From positions 2,196,118 through 2,260,117 of the forward strand of contig NW_003314269.1 of assembly GCF_000143415.4 (NCBI RefSeq): DNA of 64,000 nt. The letters are read 5' to 3'. The stretch is from Selaginella moellendorffii (taxonomy: Eukaryota; Streptophyta; Lycopodiopsida; Selaginellales; Selaginellaceae). The translations under genes were made by a program, and so were the position numbers. Positions within the stretch are counted from its first letter, which is position 1. Each line of letters begins with the position of its first letter. Positions 33,814-42,695 of the stretch are shown piece by piece. Below the pieces are notes generated by a model that did not search any database, was not told the origin of the DNA, and saw only the letters and a program-made list of their open reading frames with translations.

Positions 33814-34109
33814 TCATCCCCTCCTCTCGGAATAATGGAAGACCATCAGGGTTCTCTTATAGACAAGCCGGGATCTAGAGGAATGTTAGGAGGAGGCATT
33901 TGCGGATCTGTAGGTGGTATTAACTACTCATAATCCCTTTGTATGAAGCGTTTCAACTACTACACATGCACAATCTTTGGAGGATTGGCTTGTTAGACAT
34001 TATGCTAAACCTCATAAACTTGTGGTCCAACTTGCTATAACACCTAATACAGTTCTTTCCACTGTGCAAGGAGCCCCTTAGATAAACCACGTACTGTAAG
34101 ATGGGGGAA

Positions 34110-36115
34110 ACGAATTAACACCAAATCATCCATGTTGTACTCCGCAGGTGGACGATGATGGGAGTTGTACCGCCATTGTTGTTTCACTTGTATGTGGCCT
34201 AAGTGTTTGGCAGACTCCATGCGGACAAGTGGAAGAATGCTCGTTAAATACTAATCCTATGACCTAGCATTTGCAGCTTGTGGTAATTGCGAAGGTAAAC
34301 CCAGCTCCGTTGGTAGTATTGGATCATGACCATATAGGAGTTTATATGGTGAAGCACCAATAGAACTCTGCACCCCTGTTACATATGCATACTGAAGAAA
34401 TGGCAAATAACCATCTCAATCCGAATGCTAAAAGTTCACATACTTCGCAATCATCCCCTTGAATGTCCGAACGAGCCGTTCCACCAGACCATCTGATTAT
34501 GGATGATAAGCACTTTTGAAAGTGTGGCATATCCCCAACTGAGACATCAAAACATGAAATGCCTCAACCATAAATGTGGGACCATTATTCGAAAGAATCT
34601 GCTTTGGACAACAAATGCTGGAACACCACTTGATTTAGGAGGAAGTATCCAATAGCAGTTGCAGAGGTGATAGCAAGAGCACCAACTTCCACCTAATGAG
34701 TCAAGTAGTCAAAAGCAATAATAACATACTCATTGCCAGCAATTGACCGTGAAAAAGGTCTCATAAGATCAAAAACCACCAACTCAAACGGACGGGAAAT
34801 TGCAATTGACTCCAACCATCCTTCTGCAACCTGAGGGGGAGTATTACGAGCTTGGCACTAAACGCAGCTACACACATACCGGATAATATCACGTCACATC
34901 TCCGGCCAATAAAAAGACCTGCGCAGCTTCTCAGTTACACAACGATGTCCTATATGCCCACATAGAACAGGAGAATCATGGTAGGCATGGAGAAACCGCA
35001 GAATAAAAATAGAAGGGACCACCAGTCGTAATTGATCATCAGGATCCATCCCCACAAAATAAAGAAGACCATTTTCAAGGCAATATTGAGAATGTAAATG
35101 CCGGAAAGACAAGTCATTAACAAGTGATGCAAGATTCTCAAACCCATCTCAAAGCTTTCGAATCCATGGCTCAATCTTTTGAGCCTCGCGAACCTCATCA
35201 AGAGAAGGTAGATCTTGCTCTGCGCCTTGTGGACACTGAACGTCAAGTATATAGCAACTGCCGACGGCACATAATCCTCGTCTAGAAAATCCACAGAGGT
35301 TGGAACAATAGACTCATCAGAAACATGAGAAAAGAATGGAGAAGGAAGAGGAGCTCAAGAAAGGGCATCAACATTAGCCATAGAACTCCTTGGGTGATGA
35401 ACAACATCAAAATCATATATCTGAAGCTTCAAAGCCTATCGAGCAGTACGACCAACCAATTTCTTCCACTTCAATAATGAAGTAACAACAGTATGATCAC
35501 CTTCAAGTAACGTTCGAGAACCATGTAGATATGCATGAAGTTTCTTGAAACCCCAAACTGTTGTTAAACACTCCTTCTCTGTTGTGGAGAAGTTCATTTC
35601 CGCTGGTTAAAATGTACGGCTTATATATGCAATGGGATGGTGTTGACCAGGCACACTCGAGCTCTTTTGCATCAACACACCTCCAAGACTAATGTCAGAA
35701 GCATCCACACGCAAAATAAAAGGTCAAGTGTAGTCAGGATATGCCAAAACCGGAGGAGTTGTCAACAGCTCTTTGAAATCCCCGAACGCCCGCTCACAAT
35801 CTGGAGACCAAATGAAAGATGATGTTGATGACTTCAACAATGCTTGCAATGGTGCAGTGCGATCAGAAAGATGATACACAAAACGACCGAGATACTGCAC
35901 CTTGCCCAAGAAGCATTACACATCATTCACACACTTCGGAGTAGGAAACTTTAGAATAGCCATAAGTTTGTCAGGATCAACTTGCAAACCCTCACGAGAA
36001 ATACGTTACCCAAGATAAGTTGTATCCTTGAACCCAAACACGCACTTCGACCGCTTCAGCTTTAAACTAACGTCGCGTAGCCAATCCAACACTTTACACA
36101 CATCACAAATGTGCT
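34110..36115 (-). pseudogene. RNase H and integrase remnants of the gypsy element
   Basis: Minus-sense fragments read ERAFGDFKELLTTPPVLAYP (35724-35909) and a DASDISLGGVLMQ segment, the RNase H part of a gypsy polyprotein. Further on come the integrase zinc-binding region (HAYHDSPVLCGHIGHRC, near 34920-34990) and core fragments. Stops separate the pieces, so no full product can be made. No chromodomain is seen at the end. Confidence 0.75.
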
Positions 36116-36119
36116 CCTC

Positions 36120-37286
36120 TTACGTCCCCTCCGAGTGAATCAAGACATCATCAATGAAGTCAGCAGTCACCTCTAGCATATCACAAAGAACTTTGTCCAT
36201 CATCCGCTGGAAAGTTGCTGGAGCATTGTTCAAACCAAACAGCATCACCAAAAATTCATATAAACCAAATGGTGTACAAAAAGCAATTTTAGGAATATCT
36301 TCTTCGGCCATCGATACTTGCCAGTATCTAGAAGCAAGATCTAGTTTGGTGAACCAACGACTTTGCCCCAGACAATCCAAGAGATCAGCAGTGTGAGGAA
36401 GAGGGTACACATCCGGGATCGTTATTTTTTTTAACGGACGATAGTCGATGCAGAAACGAATACTCCCATCGGGCTTCATCACAAGATGAGGTTCACATGC
36501 CCAAGGACTCCGTGACTTCTGAATAACACCCTTCTCCAACATCTCCTTGACGTTTGCACGTAAAATCTTGATCTCCTTGGGTGACCGACAACGAATAGGA
36601 ATCTTGATTGGACAAGCATCTCCGGTGGGAATCGGATGACGTATGGCAATCTTGGCCCCATATGATAGGTCAAATTCAAAGAGATCAGAATACTCCTTGA
36701 TGAGCCGGTCAACAGCTGCAACACAAAGATTATCAGAGGGATCGGAAAAGGGAAGAGTAAAACAAGATGGAAACACAGGAGGAAATAGTGGGGGAACAAA
36801 AGTAACGGAACTAGAGGTAAAAGTAGAGGGACAAAGAAGTACAGAAGTGAGAGGAATGGATGAAATATAAGGAAGTATGAGACAAAGGGGAGAAGCCTCA
36901 AAGTCACACTTGGCATGATTGCGCTGCAACAAATCTATACTAAGAATGAGGTCAAAAACTTGACTCGGCACCACCCGCAACGACTGCAACTCAAGCTTGA
37001 GATCGCCCACATGCACAACTAGGTCCACCTCATCTCGTGCACATGCATGTGTACGGCCGTTGCCATAAAGAATGAAAACTGGATCCACCGCACAACGCAA
37101 GTGTAGACGACCTTGTGTGGCAACAGGTCGAGCAATAGAAAATAAACTCGAACCTATATCAACCAACACGAAGAGAATAATAGGAGACCTCTTGTTATAA
37201 AAACGAGCTTGGAAAGTAAACACTGGATGAACCGGTGCCGAGTGAACCCCTTGATGATACTCCCGAAAGAAAAATGGAGGGGTCAC
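36120..37286 (-). pseudogene. Protease/reverse transcriptase segment of the gypsy element
   Basis: A 388-codon open stretch. Its first part, with VLVDIGSSLFSIARP, corresponds to the aspartic protease region; the usual D-S/T-G is changed to DIGSS. The second half is a clear reverse transcriptase: MLEKGVIQKSRSPWA, SIRFCIDYRPLKK, RWFTKLDLASRYWQV, FGLNNAPATFQRMMD, and the catalytic FIDD motif where gypsy elements usually have YIDD or YVDD. A TAA follows HSEGT, so the polyprotein is broken before RNase H. Confidence 0.8.
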
Positions 37287-37289
37287 TAA

Positions 37290-38246
37290 CTTATTTGCGT
37301 AAGATCCCTTCGTTACTCACGCACCTCCTCGTTTCTCAGGTGCACCTCGGTGTCCAAACCTTCCACCGCAGCAGCACCAATGGGACGTTGCTGACGCCAA
37401 GGTCTCCACCCAAGAAATGGAGGTCGCCAATTCGGAAAGTGCCGACAACGCCGATAAGTATGACCAACTTCATCACACGCCTAGCAATGAACATCACGGC
37501 CACGACCACGTCCTCGCCCTTGTCCTTGGACTCGAGTAGCAACAGCATCAACCTCCATTAGAATATGACCATCACTCATAGGAAGTGGAGCTGAAGGACA
37601 TGCAACGAGAAGTGGAAGAAGCGACGTCTCATAATATTGTGCCAAGTGAAGAGCATCGTCAAGGGTGGTGGGAGCAAGTGCATGCACAAGTCTGACAAGA
37701 TCTTGACGAAGTGCTAGCCACAACATTTCTAGCTTGATCCACTCTAACATATTAGGCTTTGCATGAAGCAAAAGACTTCGAAAACGAACGCCAAATTGCA
37801 TCACCAACTTAGATGGCCCTTGGTGAAGACGATGCAATTGCTAGAAGGCATCATCACAATCGTTGACATGTTCGAAGGCGCGTTTGAAGACGTCCAGAAG
37901 AACACTCAAATCCCCACGAGTGGCTGCGCTCAATCCATTGTACCATTGCAATGTCGTCCCTTGGAGACACGTGGGGAACTCACGCAAACGTCGAGCATCA
38001 TCCCAAGAATGATATGTGGCAATCACCGTAAAGTGATCGAACCAATGGTACACATCATCCCTAGGATTCCCACGAAAAAACTCTGGCTAAACGTGAGGAT
38101 TGGCACCAAGAGCAGGAGAAGTTGGACCACATGCTGTGAATGCTGCCATCAATTGAGTTTGGTTGGTTAATTGCAAGTGTATAGCATCAAGCAATTGAAC
38201 CAACTGCTGCTCTAAAGTCAAAGGAGGAAATTGTTGATCTGCCATA
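37290..38246 (-). pseudogene. gag of the gypsy element
   Basis: It begins at ATG 38246 (MADQQFPPLTLEQQLVQL) and carries the gypsy gag core with WFDHFTVIATYHSWDDARRL and GTTLQWYNGL. Further on are a Gly/Arg-rich stretch and a CX2CX4HX4C zinc knuckle near 37450-37495, in which one spacer codon is a stop. Additional stops lie after about residue 50 and near 37838. It is the capsid protein gene of the element, no longer able to give a full product. Confidence 0.75.
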
Positions 38247-38478
38247 AAGATGAACGAAAAAGAAAGAGCAAAAGAAGAGAAATGACAAAAAACTGGAAGG
38301 AAATGGTAAATCTAGACAATGCAAAAAGCTAGATCTAAACCAAAATCCTGAAAGGAAAGAACAAAAGAAAGGAAATGGAAAAAGCTAAATCTAGATGATG
38401 CAAAAGTTACATCTAAACTGAAATCCTAAATCCAAGCACTCCCCAGGGACAATCAAAAGTGCCCCTCACCTCCACCAA

Positions 38479-38653
38479 TGTGAGTGCATGAAATATGGAA
38501 AGGGAATACAGAAATGTGCATATCAATTAACCCAAAAACCCTAGGTTATATACATGAGCGAGTGGTTCAAATTGAAACCAATCTAACAGCTACCAAAATC
38601 CCACTACGCTAATATTAATATACAGTATCGTAGCTGTACACTTGGCTCTCACA
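38479..38653 (-). repeat. 5' LTR (175 bp) of the minus-strand gypsy element
   Basis: TGTGAG...CTCACA ends. The internal side is followed, in element sense, by the PBS-like sequence at about 38461-38478. The outer side is flanked by AGGT at 38654-38657. Confidence 0.9.
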
Positions 38654-38657
38654 AGGT

Positions 38658-39364
38658 GTGACTGAAATATTTGTTTTATTTCCATATGAGTTAACCTATA
38701 ACTAAAGTAATTGACTATAATGTGTTTGACATTATTCATTGAATTTGAGGATTTGATAGTGTTATGAATTTATTTAAAATGAAAGGTAAAGATTGTAAAA
38801 TTTTATAATGTTTATAGAAAAATACAACTATATTTTTGGTTATCATTGTTAAATGTGAATTAAAAAATTAAATAATATAAAAATGTTTTATAAGAATTTA
38901 TGTAGACTTTCATAAAATTGATAAAAATAAGGATTAATATATATAAATGTAGATTATATTGTGGTGATATTTAATAATTTATGAATAATAAAAAAATTAT
39001 TTTCTATTATTTATCATTAAAGATAAGGTTTTAAAAATAGTATGTTTAATTTTACAAGAAAATACCATTTATATGTTCAAGATTTATAGTTAAAATTTTA
39101 GAGAATTATAATTACTCAAAACCTTTGTTATGTTGAAGTTTAATAAACTCTAAAATAAATAAACAGAAATTTGATTTATTTTACTATTTACATAAGCAAT
39201 AATAACTTTTGCATTCTCCAATTAATCATATCCAAAAGTTCCCAAATTTTGCCACCTAGCCTAGCATGACACTTAAGTATGTTAAGCATCTTCTCCCCTT
39301 CAAAAAATATAATAACAGTCTTGTGCGTATAAAGTGGTTTTGTCTATAGCCACAAGTTTTAGCT
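38658..39364. other. AT-rich edge of the island and promoter of the GGCT-like gene
   Basis: 38658-39300 is AT-rich without genes. A TATAAA lies at 39328-39333, 32 bp before the ATG at 39365. This implies a very short 5' UTR if it is the working TATA box. Confidence 0.5.
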
Positions 39365-39793
39365 ATGGCGGACGAGGAGGTCCAGCACGTTTTCGTCTAC
39401 GGCAACCTCCGCCCCGATGCCGGAGGCCCGCAACGCCTCCGACTAGGCAGCAGCAGCCGCGGCGAGGCGGCCTGGCTCCTCGGCGGTCGATTGTTCTGTG
39501 TCAATTCACGAGGAAGAGGAGCCTCTTCCATCAGGCAAGCTGCGGTAAGCCTGGACGAGCCTGGAAATGCCGTCAAAGGATACGTAGTGTCTGCTAGCGA
39601 CCCCAGTGATCTCTCTAGCTTGCTCCACCACTGTGACAGCTCCGAGGAGCACCAAGGATTCGACCGTGATGTTGTGGAAGTCGTGACGGAAGCTGGAAAG
39701 CGAGTAGCTGCGTTTGTCTATCACTGCCCCCAGGTGGATCGTTCTATGCCTGTCCATGGTGGAGACTGGATGAGCTATCCCAGAAATCTGTAA
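39365..39793 (+). CDS. Gamma-glutamylcyclotransferase-like (AIG2-like) protein, 142 aa
   Basis: A single-exon frame from ATG 39365 to TAA 39791. MADEEVQHVFVYGNLRPDAGG contains the family's N-terminal substrate-loop motif (VFVYGxLRPD). The central part has NAVKGYVVSASDPSDLSSLL, where the fold's G-Y strand sits. An FDRDVVEVV strand follows, with a Glu at about residue 102 that could be the catalytic acid, and then AAFVYHCP. The C-terminus has the GDWMSYPR segment. The length is typical for this small family. Enzymes of this fold release 5-oxoproline from gamma-glutamyl compounds, but which substrate is used here cannot be told. It is the first gene to the right of the retrotransposon island, tail-to-tail with the HAD gene (109 bp between stops). 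Confidence 0.8.
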   Translation: MADEEVQHVFVYGNLRPDAGGPQRLRLGSSSRGEAAWLLGGRLFCVNSRGRGASSIRQAAVSLDEPGNAVKGYVVSASDPSDLSSLLHHCDSSEEHQGFDRDVVEVVTEAGKRVAAFVYHCPQVDRSMPVHGGDWMSYPRNL

Positions 39794-39902
39794 GACCCCT
39801 ATGGTTTGTCCTTGGACGAAATAAGACCGTGACAGGGACGCTGTTGCAGTTTGTAACAGTTTTCCTGTGAGTCTCGAGACTGTGAATTCATAGCAGGGCG
39901 AG

Positions 39903-41211
39903 TCAGTCCCAGATGATTGGAACCTCTTTCCTTGCGTCAACGATGTTCGCAATGGCGTAGTCTGCTCCTTCACACTTGGTGACATTGCCAACCTGAGGTA
40001 ACGCTCGAGATAAGTCGAGAGCCAGATATCTCGAGCCAGAATGAAAGGAAAGAAGTTTTCTTACCAGCACAGTATGAAGACCCACAGCTTTTCCTGCTGC
40101 AATGTTTCGCGGGGAATCATCAAAGAATAGCTGCATGGTTTCACAGAGACATTAGAAGGCGCAGTGAGCTATGAAATGACTTACAGCTCGTTTAGCGTCC
40201 ACGTTGATGATCTCAACAGCTCGTTTCATAGCCTCTGGCGATGGCTTGCAGATAATCGCGGCCACCGTGTTGTTTGCTTCGGGTTTACAGACCACAGCCA
40301 CGCTGGTCGAGCTTTCGACCATTTTCAAGCTCTGCCTCCCAACGCGCTTATCTTTGCCTGTTGCTTTCTTTATCATATCCGTCCCCTCGTGACCCATGAT
40401 TGTTTCAAAACATATGACGGTGTCAAAACAGTCTTCTAAGCCCATTCGGTGTAGAGCTTTAGACGCATGATTCTTGTCCGCGTTAGTGAAGACCTGTAAC
40501 GAAGGACATGAAACGAATAACCAGATTTTTAAAAGCTCACATATTTGCGTTGCGGCATGCTCAGAAGCATCTCTCGTAACTCGGGATTTGGCTTCAAAAG
40601 ATCATAAGGTAGCCTGCCGTGTACGTAACTGCATATGAAATACACCGTGTAAAACTATGTTGGAAACAAAAAGGATTCTCACTTGTGAAAGTCATCGTAA
40701 TCAAAGTTATAGCCTGTTGCCTGGTAAAAGTCCTGTCATGAGGTAAATTTCAAGCTTACAATACAGTACCCTTAGTCCAGCCATTGTAGTTCCATGGCAT
40801 CTGTACAAAGTCTGGCCCAAATCAGTTGCAATACTCTTATCAATGCCAAGTTTATCCACCATGTATTCTGGAACGAAAATGAAGGCAATAGCGTCAGGAA
40901 GGAGAATGAAGTATTTTGAACTCGTATGGTAAAAAATCTACCAGACTAGAAAACATTCTTGGCTTGACGCTCGACACGAAATCTGGCATCATGGCACGCT
41001 CAATGAGACGTAGCAGAGCCTACTAAAGCACCATACCTTCGATATTTTGCCTGCATGCTTCTGCGATACCGAGGCTGAAAGGATACAAAGTATCATCCAG
41101 ATCTGTAAGCAGCCATGCCTGTTAAGTCGAATCCAAGGAATTGTAGTAATTGTAAAACAGCATACCAAAAAGAAGGCAATCAAAATGCGTGTGCTTCTTT
41201 TCGTTCCCCAT
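39903..41211 (-). CDS. HAD-family hydrolase, pyrimidine 5'-nucleotidase-like (SDT1/PHM8 type)
   Basis: A minus-strand gene of about seven exons starting MGNEKKHTHFDCLLFDLDDT, ATG at 41211. The splice at about 41165/41109 completes the HAD nucleophile motif DLDDTLYP. Further motifs are FTNADKNHASKAL (motif II) and LFFDDSPRNIAAGKAVGLHT (motif IV, DDxxxN). The alpha-helical cap lies between motifs I and II (IDKSIATDLGQTLYRCHGTTMAGL). It ends KEVPIIWD with TGA at 39903. The family dephosphorylates pyrimidine nucleotides or related phosphates in the cytosol; the exact substrate is inferred only by family. The start lies 95 bp beyond the stop of the bestrophin-like gene on the same strand. Confidence 0.88.
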
Positions 41212-41305
41212 CGAGAAGTACTGCTTCTGCAGTGCGGAGACGGAAATATAAAGTGTTAACGCTTCCACAAATCTTCCATGAAAGTTCTTGTTCTTCCTTC
41301 TTCTG

Positions 41306-42622
41306 TCAAGTCTGCCAGCCTTCTAGATGAGGTTGAAAAGGCACATCATGCCAGCTGAAACGACGCGTCCCTTGGCGAAGGAAGAAAAATAAAAAAGCGT
41401 ACCTATGTACGTCAGGCTGAAAACTTCGACTACGCACTATGCCCGTTCCGGGCATCACACTCTGCACCTAGAAAGGTCATCACGAAGAATAAATCAAGAA
41501 CCAAAGTATACCTTCGTGAGCTTCAATCATTTCAGCCACATTTTTCTGGACCAGCTCGCAAATGCTTCCTAGAGGAAGGATTGAGAATGGCTCTTCGATT
41601 ATCACTCCTACCTGGCGAAGAACCGTCTAAGGAAAAGTTAAGAGCGTAGAAATCCATACCTCGTCGATGCAAAAGAGTGCAGTGGCGCTAAATCCCGTGG
41701 CCGGAATGGTGAGCCAGTGGTAGAAATCCCACAGCGCCAGCGCCAGCGTGAGGTGCCAGATGATGAGCATCCTGGAAGTGAGGTGCGAGTAAGATGGCGG
41801 AATTGGAGTTCGTAGAATGCGTGCACAGGCGCCAAGATTGTCGTGGAGCTGCGTGATATTGAGATCCTGCAACCAGGGAGTATGAACCCATTGATCATAA
41901 AAAAGAAAGAACTTGCTTACCATGATCGCCTTGTTGTGAGCGCTCATCCCCTGGCAAGCTCCAGTCGTCTCGGCGATCCTCAGCAGCACAAGAATTGGTC
42001 GATGCGTCGCAGCTAAAACAAACGCTAGATCTTCCCCATCGAGCACGCCCTTGAGCTCCTCCTGGAGAGCCTTGTCAGTGTCGATGTGGAAGCAATGGAA
42101 ACGTGGCATTGACCACCATTGACCATTACGTTGACCAATGGTTGACCCCAAAGCCCTGTTACAATGTAGCTATCGCCGATCAATGATGAAGCACAGGGAC
42201 TAGCGCGCAAGATCTCTACACCTGTTCACGTTCGATCCAAACGCTTTCCTGCCCTCGTTGTAGCGGCTGTAGGAAGAATTTGTGCGGAAGACGAGGAGCA
42301 GCGCCAGCGCGGGCGCCGTGAGCTGGAATGGAATCGGCGAGATGTGGAGGAGCGAGGAATAGGAAAATATTCCGGAGATCACCGCCTGGTTGTAGGCCGA
42401 GATTGCCGAGGATCGCTGGCGATTACTCGCGACGAGGCGATCGCGCGGATGACGGCGGCTGCTCCTGTGCCGGATCCAGTCCTCCCGGCTGACGGAACTG
42501 CCTTCTCTTGATCGGCTTTGGAGGCCCGGACGAAGAGATTCCGTCCCTGATTCATGAAGAAAGAGGGCCGATGTGGAGGATTGGAGGCGACGCGAGAGCA
42601 CACAGCGCGATCTGCCAAGCAT
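41306..42622 (-). CDS. Bestrophin-like (UPF0187) chloride channel, probably thylakoid VCCN type
   Basis: Minus strand, first exon 42622-42223 (MLGRSRCVLSRRLQSSTSAL, a basic Ser/Arg-rich leader fitting a transit peptide). An intron of 66 bp (42221-42156, GTGTAG...AACAG) removes two in-frame stops, and the frame resumes at 42155. The domain has PFQLTAPALALLLVFRTNSS, the strong bestrophin signature SYSRYNEGRKAFGSNVNR, EELKGVLDGEDLAFVLAATH, and LRTPIPPSYSHLTSRMLIIW with ALWDFYHWLTIP and CIDEVGVIIEEPFSILPL. It ends EGWQT with TGA at 41306. Plant members form thylakoid chloride channels that tune the proton motive force. It is divergent from the PUF gene with 73 bp between ATGs. Confidence 0.85.
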
Positions 42623-42695
42623 TCTTCTTCATACATCCAAACTGCCCCCAACAGAAAGTTAGGGTTAGGGTTCTAGCGAGGTTTAGATTGCCGCC
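42623..42695. promoter_or_regulatory. 73-bp divergent promoter with double telo-box
   Basis: The ATGs of the bestrophin-like gene (42622, minus) and the PUF gene (42696, plus) leave only 73 bp. It contains TTAGGGTTAGGGTT at 42659-42672, two overlapping telo-boxes, about 25 bp before the PUF ATG. Telo-boxes are known in plant ribosome-biogenesis promoters, which fits the PUF protein's nucleolar role. Confidence 0.7.

Larger units (their letters stand above)
33639..38653 (-). mobile_element. Structurally complete but inactivated short-LTR Ty3/gypsy retrotransposon
   Basis: The LTRs at 33639-33813 and 38479-38653 are both exactly 175 bp. Each begins TGTGAG and ends CTCACA, and they differ at about 19 positions by eye, mostly transitions. 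The 4-bp AGGT at 33635-33638 and 38654-38657 is a target duplication. In element sense (minus strand), a PBS-like TTGGTGGAGGTGAGGGGC follows the 5' LTR, and a purine tract GAGAGGAGGGGATGA precedes the 3' LTR. Between them, in order, are gag with a zinc knuckle, protease region, reverse transcriptase, RNase H and integrase. In-frame stops in gag, at the end of the RT segment and in integrase inactivate it. Confidence 0.9.

Noticed and set aside
42156-42221. The bestrophin-like gene as a pseudogene, because of two in-frame stops
   Set aside because: Both stops fall inside a 66-bp GT...AG intron; removing it keeps the frame and the domain alignment.
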